8,160 bases of DNA, from contig CACXFD010000147.1 in assembly GCA_902766845.1 (NCBI GenBank), positions 1 to 8,160 of the forward strand, read 5' to 3'. Under the pieces are notes generated by a model. The model saw only the letters and a program-made list of their open reading frames with translations, was not told the DNA's origin and made no database searches. This DNA is from an uncultured Lachnospiraceae bacterium (GTDB lineage Bacteria > Bacillota > Clostridia > Lachnospirales > Lachnospiraceae). Both the position numbers and the translations under genes were made by a program. The stretch's first letter is position 1, and each line of letters begins with the position of its first letter. This document shows, piece after piece, positions 1-4,541 of this stretch.

Positions 1-228
1 ATCAAAGCCGGTAAGATCGAGTACCGTCTGGACAAGACGAACATCATCCATGTTCCGATCGGCAAGGCTTCCTTCACGGAAGAGCAGCTGAAGGACAACC
101 TGCAGACCATTCTGGACGTGATCGCGAAGGCCCGTCCGTCGGCTCTGAAGGGGGCCTTCATGAAGAGCATCACGCTGACCTCCACCATGGGCCCGGGCGT
201 GAAGCTGAACCCGATGCGTTATCTGTAA
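1..228 (+). CDS. rplA: 50S ribosomal protein L1, C-terminal part (5' end outside window)
   Basis: The first 75 codons read in frame 1 to a TAA and give the C-terminal part of ribosomal protein L1. L1 forms the L1 stalk on 23S rRNA, helps release E-site tRNA, and in many bacteria represses its own mRNA. Recognisable landmarks are the GKIEYRLDKTNIIHVPIGK strand region, the helix around LKDNLQTILDVI, and the C-terminal strand carrying TSTMGPGVK, a hallmark of L1. The end is an ordinary L1 terminus, without truncation. The N-terminal two thirds lie upstream of the window. The next gene cluster (rplJ-rplL) starts from its own promoter just after this stop codon, the usual Firmicutes arrangement. 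Confidence 0.95.
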   Translation: MKAGKIEYRLDKTNIIHVPIGKASFTEEQLKDNLQTILDVIAKARPSALKGAFMKSITLTSTMGPGVKLNPMRYL

Positions 229-235
229 GTCGTCC

Positions 236-264
236 TTGACTTTTTGAGAGAACGCCCCTATAAT
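236..264 (+). promoter_or_regulatory. Sigma-A promoter of rplJ-rplL
   Basis: TTGACT at 236-241 and TATAAT at 259-264 are separated by exactly 17 bp, a near-perfect vegetative promoter. Transcription is predicted to start near 271, so the rplJ mRNA would carry a leader of about 188 nt. It lies 7 bp after the rplA stop and is the strongest-looking promoter in the window, as expected for an abundant ribosomal protein operon. Confidence 0.9.
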
Positions 265-275
265 ACCGTTTGAAC

Positions 276-350
276 GCCGTAGACAGCAGGTGCCATAAGG
301 CATAAGCAGCAAGCTGCGCCTGCCGAGGAGGTTCCCACACAGGAACAAAC
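276..350 (+). ncRNA. Ribosomal protein L10 leader (autoregulatory mRNA structure)
   Basis: This 5' leader matches the Firmicutes L10 leader class (Rfam L10_leader) in its conserved blocks: AGACAGCAGGTGC near 281-293 and CGCCTGCCGAGG near 318-329. The two blocks pair as an 8-bp helix (286-293 with 316-323, one G-U pair) that encloses a small GCAGC/GCTGC hairpin (306-317). A further GTTCC/GGAAC hairpin follows at 331-346. In Bacillus subtilis the L10(L12)4 complex binds such a leader and promotes premature termination. The attenuator hairpin that follows immediately supports the same mechanism here. The class is recognised from memory of the consensus, without a covariance search. Confidence 0.88.
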
Positions 351-351
351 G

Positions 352-389
352 CCCTCTCTGTCGCCGTGCGCCGGAGAGGGTTTTCTTTT
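352..389 (+). terminator. Intrinsic attenuator terminator in the L10 leader
   Basis: CCCTCTC (352-358) pairs with GAGAGGG (374-380). The stem extends by a G-U and a G-C pair inward and is followed at once by TTTTCTTTT (381-389). It sits between the L10-binding structure and the rplJ ribosome binding site, so it would act as the off-switch of autogenous control when L10-L12 is in excess. Confidence 0.88.
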
Positions 390-458
390 GCAAAGTCTCC
401 GGACTTCGGCAAGGACCTCCCTACGTTCAAGAAAAAACTGATAAGGAGGAAACCAATC

Positions 459-959
459 GTGGCAAAGGTAGAACTGAAAGCCCCCGTCGTGGAAGAGATC
501 GCTTCCGCGCTGGACGGAGCCGCCAGTGCCGTCCTTGTGGACTACCGCGGTCTGACCGTGGAACAGGACACCCAGCTCCGCAAATCCCTGCGTGAGAATG
601 GCGTGATCTACAAAGTCTACAAGAACACCCTGATCAAGCGCGCAGCAGCCGGTACGGCTTTTGAAGCGCTGGATCCGGATCTGGAAGGCCCGACCGCGCT
701 GGCCGTCTCCAAGACCGACGCTACGGCTCCGGCCCGTATCCTCGCGGATTTCGCGAAGAACGCGCCCCAGCTGGAGCTCAAGAGCGGCGTGGTGGAAGGC
801 ACCTACTATGATGCGGCGGGGATCGCGCAGATCGCGACCATTCCCGGACGCGAGATCCTGCTGGGCCGCCTGCTCGGCAGCATGAACTCCCCGATCGCGA
901 ACCTGGCCCGCGTGCTCAAGCAGATCGCGGAAAAGGACGGCGCTCCCGCCGAAGCGTAA
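459..959 (+). CDS. rplJ: 50S ribosomal protein L10
   Basis: Encodes a 166-residue L10, the base of the L12 stalk. It binds 23S rRNA near the L11 site and carries several L12 dimers that recruit translational GTPases. The GTG start at 459 is chosen because AAGGAGG (443-449) lies 9 nt upstream and the product then begins VAKVELKAPVVEEIA at the usual family length. Earlier in-frame starts would run back through the attenuator. The N-terminal rRNA-binding region contains VDYRGLTVEQDTQLRKSLRENG and the KVYKNTLIKRA segment typical of L10. The C-terminal helix (IANLARVLKQIAEK) is the expected L12-docking helix. With rplL it forms an operon under the L10 leader. Confidence 0.97.
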   Translation: MAKVELKAPVVEEIASALDGAASAVLVDYRGLTVEQDTQLRKSLRENGVIYKVYKNTLIKRAAAGTAFEALDPDLEGPTALAVSKTDATAPARILADFAKNAPQLELKSGVVEGTYYDAAGIAQIATIPGREILLGRLLGSMNSPIANLARVLKQIAEKDGAPAEA

Positions 960-965
960 GACACC

Positions 966-1075
966 GCGCAGTAGCTGCGCAGGACATCGTGCAGGAGACC
1001 GGCCGCGTAGGCCGGCATCCTGAAGGACACGCGTTTCCGGCTCGGCCGGAGATGCACGGCGCCGCCCCGGGCGGC
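966..1075 (+). other. Rows of hairpins in the rplJ-rplL spacer
   Basis: The 157-nt spacer carries four successive hairpins: GCGCAG/CTGCGC (966-980), CAGGA with CCGGCC/GGCCGG and TCCTG (992-1022, with a 2x2 internal loop), TCCGGC/GCCGGA (1036-1050), and GCCGCC/GGCGGC (1061-1075). The last is followed by an A-run, not a T-run, so it is not an intrinsic terminator. Because L12 is needed in several copies per L10, the structures may stabilise or process the rplL part of the transcript. That role is inference; the pairings are visible. Confidence 0.6.
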
Positions 1076-1116
1076 AAAAAATCAAAAATCCAACCATCGA
1101 TAAGGAGAAAAAGATC

Positions 1117-1488
1117 ATGGCAAAGCTTACGACTGCTGAGTTTATCGAAGCCATCAAGGAACTGTCTGTTCTGGAACTGAATGACCTGGTCAAGGCCTGC
1201 GAAGAAGAGTTTGGCGTTTCCGCCGCTGCCGGTGTTGTGGTCGCCGGTCCGGCTGCCGCTGCCGAAGAAGAAGAGAAGACGGAGTTCGATGTCGTCCTCG
1301 AAGAGGCCGGCCCGAACAAGGTCAAGGTCATCAAGGCCGTCAAGGATATGTGCGCTCTGGATCTGAAGGGTGCCAAGGAGACCGTCGACAGCGCGCCTAA
1401 GGCCATCAAGACCGGCGTGTCCAAGGAAGAGGCCGAGACCGCGAAGGCCGCTCTGGAAGAGCTCGGCGCGAAGGTCACCATTAAGTGA
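1117..1488 (+). CDS. rplL: 50S ribosomal protein L7/L12
   Basis: Encodes a 123-residue L7/L12, the acidic stalk protein present as several dimers on L10. It recruits EF-Tu, EF-G, IF2 and release factors and stimulates their GTPase activity. The ATG at 1117 follows AAGGAG (1102-1107) with a 9-nt gap, the same TAAGGAG context as rplJ. Domains in order are the N-terminal dimerisation helices (residues 1-37, with LSVLELNDLVKACEEEFGV), an Ala/Glu-rich flexible hinge (about 38-54), and the C-terminal factor-binding domain (about 55-123). That domain has KVKVIKAVKDMCALDLKGAKETVD and GVSKEEAETAKAALEELGAKV, all standard. A strong terminator follows, ending the operon without rpoB. Confidence 0.98.
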   Translation: MAKLTTAEFIEAIKELSVLELNDLVKACEEEFGVSAAAGVVVAGPAAAAEEEEKTEFDVVLEEAGPNKVKVIKAVKDMCALDLKGAKETVDSAPKAIKTGVSKEEAETAKAALEELGAKVTIK

Positions 1489-1513
1489 TCGAGCCGTAAA
1501 CGAATCGCAAAAG

Positions 1514-1550
1514 GCCGCCCTGCGAGCAAGCTCGCAGGGCGGCTTCTTTT
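1514..1550 (+). terminator. Strong intrinsic terminator of the rplJ-rplL operon
   Basis: A perfect 14-bp inverted repeat, with arms at 1514-1527 (GCCGCCCTGCGAGC) and 1530-1543, is followed by TTCTTTT. It lies 25 nt after the rplL stop. It ends the ribosomal operon before any RNA polymerase genes. Confidence 0.95.
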
Positions 1551-1566
1551 CGCTTTCGCTGATTCG

Positions 1567-1575
1567 TGGTATGAT
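1567..1575 (+). promoter_or_regulatory. Extended -10 promoter for the 1608 gene
   Basis: TGG-TATGAT (1567-1575) is an extended -10 element. No good -35 box is visible at 17 bp; the position is taken by the T-tract of the upstream terminator. Start of transcription is predicted near 1582, giving a leader of about 26 nt before the ATG. Confidence 0.55.
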
Positions 1576-1607
1576 GATCTCAGGAGCTCGGGGAAGGAGG
1601 CGCGCAT

Positions 1608-2519
1608 ATGAACGGAGAAAGACCGACCGGGAAAGAGGGCTCTTCTGCGAACCGGAGAACGCTTCGGCGCGTTTTGTGCATCCTGGGAATCGTGGCGGTC
1701 ATTCTGGCCGGCTTACGGATCCGCTGGGAAGTGGGTATGGCCCTTCGCCATACGAATCGGACCACTGCAGCCGAGCGGGATGCCTTCTTTGCGGAGCTGA
1801 AGCAGTCGATCGAGGCGTATCGCGATCCGGACGGATGGGTCGCCGGCGTTTCCGTGGATGAAGAGGACTGGCGCGTCACAGACTACGAGACGGAGATCTC
1901 TCTGGATGATGTGGTGTCCATTCAGGTCTTCATGACAGATGAATACCGGAAAGCGGAACCGGTGCTTCAGTGCCGGGTCTGCGATCAGGTGATGGGAGAC
2001 CTGAACTCGATCGTCGAGGACGCGTATGATACGGCGGCATACGGCGTCTGGCAGCGGGCCTGCCTGAAGGATCGGAGCATAAGCTGGTATGAACGGAAAG
2101 CGGTCTCCTGTTGGAAGCGGACCGATGTAGACGTTTGGTGCGGGGATATCGAGTACAACGTCCTTCCGACCGGGGACTATTCCTATTACAGAACGGACAA
2201 GCCGCTCTTTATCGTGCGCACGCCGTCATGGGGCGGACTGTATCATGAAGCATTGTATACGATCTCGCGAAATGCGGAGGGAGAGATCAGGAGCCTGACC
2301 GCGTATACGAAGCCGGCGAAACAGACCGAGCCGAAACAGAACAAAAAGCCTTCCTACGGTCCGCACGAGTATTCTTCCGGAGACGACCCCTTCGATCCGT
2401 ATAACGCGAAGGATTACGACAATGCGGACGACTTTGCCGACGACTGGCCTTATGAGTTCTCCGACGACGAGGAAGAGGACTACGAGCTCGCGATCGAGTA
2501 TTGGGAAGAGCATCACTGA
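1608..2519 (+). CDS. Unrecognised membrane-anchored or secreted protein with acidic C-terminal tail
   Basis: Encodes 303 residues that I cannot assign to a family. The ATG at 1608 has AAGGAGG (1594-1600) 7 nt upstream. The N-terminus is basic (RRTLRR, residues 16-21), followed by one hydrophobic stretch (about 22-36). This suits a signal anchor or signal peptide that places the rest outside the cytoplasm. The central part (about 55-235) looks folded and is rich in aromatic residues. It has a CxxC pair (C122, C125) and further cysteines. A Lys/Pro/Gln linker (about 235-251) leads to a strongly acidic, Tyr/Trp-containing tail (252-303). Codon use looks less GC-rich than in the genes downstream. 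Its own promoter and the flanking terminators make it monocistronic. A cell-surface or envelope role is inference only. Confidence 0.8.
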   Translation: MNGERPTGKEGSSANRRTLRRVLCILGIVAVILAGLRIRWEVGMALRHTNRTTAAERDAFFAELKQSIEAYRDPDGWVAGVSVDEEDWRVTDYETEISLDDVVSIQVFMTDEYRKAEPVLQCRVCDQVMGDLNSIVEDAYDTAAYGVWQRACLKDRSISWYERKAVSCWKRTDVDVWCGDIEYNVLPTGDYSYYRTDKPLFIVRTPSWGGLYHEALYTISRNAEGEIRSLTAYTKPAKQTEPKQNKKPSYGPHEYSSGDDPFDPYNAKDYDNADDFADDWPYEFSDDEEEDYELAIEYWEEHH

Positions 2520-2525
2520 CAGCGG

Positions 2526-2570
2526 GCAGCGCTTTGCAGCCGCTGCGTTCTCCTGCCGCAGGCCGCAGGA
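2526..2570 (+). repeat. Two small inverted repeats after the 1608 gene
   Basis: GCAGCG/CGCTGC (2526-2546, 9-nt loop) and TCCTGC/GCAGGA (2551-2570, 8-nt loop) follow the stop codon. Neither has a T-tract. They could protect the 3' end of the mRNA upstream of the terminator at 2596. No coding signal is visible here. Confidence 0.45.
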
Positions 2571-2595
2571 CTGCTTCAGAAAACCGTAAGAAATC

Positions 2596-2634
2596 ACCGG
2601 CGCCCTTCGATGGACAAGGGCGCCGGTCTGTGTT
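2596..2634 (+). terminator. Terminator hairpin of the 1608 gene, overlapping the next promoter
   Basis: ACCGGCGCCCTT (2596-2607) and AAGGGCGCCGGT (2616-2627) form a perfect 12-bp stem with an 8-nt loop. The tail is CTGTGTT, only moderately T-rich, so termination may be partial. The loop and 3' arm also hold the -35 box and spacer of the downstream promoter. Confidence 0.7.
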
Positions 2635-2639
2635 ATCAT
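2611..2639 (+). promoter_or_regulatory. Promoter of the HD-hydrolase gene, inside the upstream terminator
   Basis: TGGACA (2611-2616, five of six matches to TTGACA) and TATCAT (2634-2639) are 17 bp apart, with an extended -10 TG at 2631-2632. The predicted start is about 2646, within a base or two of the first 30-bp repeat. The -35 lies in the loop of the terminator hairpin and its last base enters the 3' arm. Confidence 0.72.
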
Positions 2640-2644
2640 CATCC

Positions 2645-2764
2645 GGTGCGGAGCCGTCAGCGCTCCGCGGAAACGGTGCGGAGCTGTGAACGCTCCGCGG
2701 AAATGGTGCGGAGCTTTGAGTGTCCCGCGGAAACGGTGCGGAGCCGTCAGCGCTCCGCGGAAAA
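2645..2764 (+). repeat. Four tandem 30-bp repeats, each a stem-loop, in the HD-gene 5' UTR
   Basis: Four head-to-tail 30-bp units occupy 2645-2674, 2675-2704, 2705-2734 and 2735-2764. Each has the form GGTGCGGAGC-N7-GCTCCGCGGAAA/C. The arms GCGGAGC and GCTCCGC pair over 7 bp around a 7-nt loop. Loops differ (CGTCAGC, TGTGAAC, TTTGAGT, CGTCAGC) while the arms are kept, except unit 3, whose 3' arm GTCCCGC gives one mismatch and one wobble. Units 1 and 4 differ only in the last base. The array starts at the predicted transcription start and ends just before the HD gene's ribosome binding site, so it makes up nearly the whole leader. The function is unknown: RNA-protein binding sites, DNA operators and a length-variable tuning element are all possible. 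Confidence 0.92.
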
Positions 2765-2777
2765 GAAGGAACCGGGA

Positions 2778-3293
2778 GTGAGACTGAAGAAACAGGAGCG
2801 GGCACGCCTGCGGGAGCTGTCCGCGACATACCTGAAAGATGCGCGCGTGCAGAGCATGCGCCGGTACCGGCAGCACGGCCGGACCGATACGCTGCGCCAC
2901 GTCAAGAACGTGACGCGGATCAGTTTCTGGCTGAACCGGCGCCTGCATCTCGGCGCGGACGAGCCGACGCTCGTGACCGGCGCGCTGCTGCATGATTTTT
3001 ACCTGTATGACTGGCATAACAAAGAGGAGGCCCGCTACGGCCTGCACGGGTTCGTGCATCCGCGCGTGGCCTGCGGGAAGGCGCGCCGGGCCTTCGATAT
3101 CCCGGATGCCGCGGCCGGCGTGATCCGCACACATATGTGGCCGCTGACCCTTCGCGATATGCCCCGCAGCCGGGAGGCCTGGATCGTCTGTCTGACGGAC
3201 AAGGCCGTGTCGCTCCAGGAGACCCTGTGGGGGCGTCTGGCGATGCAGAGAGAGCGGACCGGGCGTCCGCATCGCCGAAATCGGCGGCGGTAA
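2778..3293 (+). CDS. HD-superfamily metal-dependent hydrolase
   Basis: Encodes 171 residues with the HD-domain pattern. The His of LRHVKNV (H41), the HD pair in GALLHDFYLYDWH (H72-D73), later histidines in HGFVHP (H90, H94) and RTHMWPLT (H119), and the Asp of CLTDKAVS (D141) are the expected metal ligands of a phosphohydrolase. The substrate cannot be told from sequence. GTG at 2778 is preferred because GAAGGA (2765-2770) lies 7 nt upstream. The frame stays open further 5', but the ATG at 2610 precedes the predicted transcription start, and the ATG at 2703 lies in the repeats without a ribosome binding site. Loop differences between repeats would change amino acids, which also argues against translation of the repeats. 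The C-terminus ends in a very basic tail (RPHRRNRRR). It is probably co-transcribed with the membrane gene at 3415. Confidence 0.88.
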   Translation: MRLKKQERARLRELSATYLKDARVQSMRRYRQHGRTDTLRHVKNVTRISFWLNRRLHLGADEPTLVTGALLHDFYLYDWHNKEEARYGLHGFVHPRVACGKARRAFDIPDAAAGVIRTHMWPLTLRDMPRSREAWIVCLTDKAVSLQETLWGRLAMQRERTGRPHRRNRRR

Positions 3294-3398
3294 GTCATCC
3301 GTGAGCCGGGCATGGGCCGCAGCCGGCACGGCCGGGAGGCGGCCGCGGGTTGGCCGCAGGGCGGCCGCACCTATGGCCCAGGCGTCATCATTGTTCGG
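3294..3398 (+). other. GC-rich palindromic spacer between the HD and CmpB genes
   Basis: There is no convincing gene here. The spacer is packed with GGCCGC-type palindromes, including GCGGCCGC twice (3339-3346 and 3361-3368) and a GCGGCC/GGCCGC hairpin (3339-3357). An outer pair, TGGGCC near 3313 and GGCCCA near 3375, could enclose the whole. GTCATC occurs at both edges (3294, 3384). There is no T-tract, so it is not a normal terminator. A structured intercistronic RNA is possible. Confidence 0.5.
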
Positions 3399-3414
3399 AA
3401 GGAGGCTCTTCGAC

Positions 3415-4458
3415 ATGTGGATGAGCCGTTATTTTGTCTGGTTTCTGGTCTTCAGCTTCCTGGGCTGGATCTATGAGACCCTGTATGTGAGCATCAAGGA
3501 AAAACGCTGGGCCAACCGGGGCTTCCTGTTTGGCCCGGTCTGCCCGATCTACGGCGTCGGCGCGGTCACGATCTGCGCCGTCGTGGAGAACGTTCCGGCC
3601 GCGGGCGGCTCCTATGCGTGGTGGCAGATCTTCCTGATCTCGTTCTTCGGGAGCATCGTGCTCGAGTACGGCACGCACTGGACGCTGGAAAAACTGTTCC
3701 ACGCGTGCTGGTGGGACTATTCGAACATGCCGCTGAATATCCACGGCCGGATCTGCCTGCCGGCCTCGCTGGCCTTCGGCGCGGCGGGCGTGCTCGTGGT
3801 CAAGGTCCTGTATCCGCTTGCGGACCGGCTGACCGGCGGCCTGTCCCCGGCGATGCTGGAATTCCTGTCGCTCCTCGGCATGGCCGTGATCGCGGCGGAC
3901 ACTACGCTGACCGTGTCGGCTCTGACCAATTTCTCGCGCATCGTGCGGTCCACCGAGGATATGATCAACATCCACATGCAGGCGTATGTGGAGACGTTCA
4001 CGGAGACGGCCGGCGCGGCGATGCAGCGCGCGTCCGAGCGCGCATCCGAAGAACGCCGCCGCTTTTCGGACAGCACGGTCAGCTACGTGACGGAGCATAT
4101 GGGCCGACATGTCTCCGGCGCAGTGCGGCGTGTCAAGAAGCTGCGGCCGTCCGGACGGCTGGCCGCCCCGGCGGTCTTTGCGGGCGCCCAGCAGCTCCTG
4201 GCCGGCGTCAAGGACCGCGTGGCCAGCGGCGTGAAGCGGTCGGCGAAGGCCGCGCATGACCTGCTGACCGAGAGCCGCGAGAGCGAACTGCAGAAGCTGT
4301 CGGACGAAACGCCCGCGGCCCCGCCGGCCGCACCCGCCGTGGACGGACATCCGGCAGCGCCTGCGGCAAGGACGGAAAGCGAGCCGCCGCAGTCGCCGGA
4401 CGGCGGCCGGACCGGCGCCTCTCCGGATCACGCCGGTGAAACCGCGTCCGGTAAATAA
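3415..4458 (+). CDS. CmpB-type putative ABC-transporter permease family protein (ABC transporter type IV) with long cytosolic tail
   Basis: Encodes 347 residues. The ATG at 3415 is chosen for AAGGAGG (3399-3405) 9 nt upstream; a GTG at 3301 is in frame but lies in the palindromic spacer. About five membrane segments are visible (roughly 6-26, 38-58, 67-85, 113-131, 145-166). The family's landmarks are present: FLGWIYET (15-22), RGFLFGPVCPIYGVG (35-49), LEYGTHWTLEKLF (83-95) and WWDYSNMPLNIHGRICLP (99-116). The family (COG4905/PF06541 by memory) is annotated as a putative ABC-transporter permease, but its substrate is unknown and no ATPase gene is nearby. Residues after about 170 form an Ala/Arg-rich, probably helical cytosolic region. 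They end in a Pro/Ala-rich disordered tail (about 298-347). It is probably an operon partner of the HD gene. Confidence 0.85.
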   Translation: MWMSRYFVWFLVFSFLGWIYETLYVSIKEKRWANRGFLFGPVCPIYGVGAVTICAVVENVPAAGGSYAWWQIFLISFFGSIVLEYGTHWTLEKLFHACWWDYSNMPLNIHGRICLPASLAFGAAGVLVVKVLYPLADRLTGGLSPAMLEFLSLLGMAVIAADTTLTVSALTNFSRIVRSTEDMINIHMQAYVETFTETAGAAMQRASERASEERRRFSDSTVSYVTEHMGRHVSGAVRRVKKLRPSGRLAAPAVFAGAQQLLAGVKDRVASGVKRSAKAAHDLLTESRESELQKLSDETPAAPPAAPAVDGHPAAPAARTESEPPQSPDGGRTGASPDHAGETASGK

Positions 4459-4472
4459 CCGGCTGCGTCATC

Positions 4473-4502
4473 TCGACTTATGACCTCCTCCTGTGGTATA
4501 CT
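4473..4502 (+). promoter_or_regulatory. Promoter of the GTPase-nuclease gene
   Basis: TGG-TATACT (4494-4502) is a clear extended -10. TCGACT (4473-4478) is a possible weak -35 at 18 bp. The predicted start is near 4509, so the leader would be only about 33 nt. The -10 lies inside the loop of the inverted repeat 4482-4534. Confidence 0.65.
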
Positions 4503-4539
4503 GTCCGTCGGACGGTATCTCACCGGAGGAGGTCTTTTT
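4482..4539 (+). terminator. Terminator-like inverted repeat whose 3' arm is the ribosome binding site of the next gene
   Basis: GACCTCCTCC (4482-4491) is perfectly complementary to GGAGGAGGTC (4525-4534), which is followed by TTTTT (4535-4539) and then the start codon at 4542. In a transcript arriving from the CmpB gene the arms can pair, hide the Shine-Dalgarno sequence and end transcription. The 33-nt spacer has a small GTCC/GGAC hairpin (4503-4513) that could shorten the loop. No other terminator is seen after the CmpB gene. A transcript from the embedded promoter would contain only the 3' arm and so have a free ribosome binding site. Confidence 0.68.
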
Positions 4540-4541
4540 GG

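Noticed and set aside
366..458. N-terminal extension of rplJ from an upstream start
   Set aside because: It would be translated through the attenuator hairpin. The GTG at 459 has the ribosome binding site and gives the normal L10 length.
1061..1085. Intrinsic terminator between rplJ and rplL
   Set aside because: The stem is followed by an A-run rather than a T-run, so it does not fit termination on the + strand.
258..1607. 449-codon open frame on the - strand across rplJ and rplL
   Set aside because: It opposes two certain ribosomal genes plus their leader and terminator. Its Ser/Ala/Arg composition is typical of a shadow frame.
2645..2764. CRISPR array
   Set aside because: The 30-bp units are directly adjacent with no unique spacers, and there are no cas genes.
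2610..2777. N-terminal extension of the HD protein containing 10-residue repeats
   Set aside because: The ATG at 2610 precedes the predicted transcription start, and the ATG at 2703 has no ribosome binding site. Unit differences change residues while stem pairing is kept, which fits RNA or DNA function better. It cannot be fully excluded.
2226..3416. 396-codon open frame on the - strand with repeated RFRGA-like segments
   Set aside because: The repetitive protein stretch is only the reverse translation of the 30-bp repeats. The frame lies against two genes and has no plausible family.
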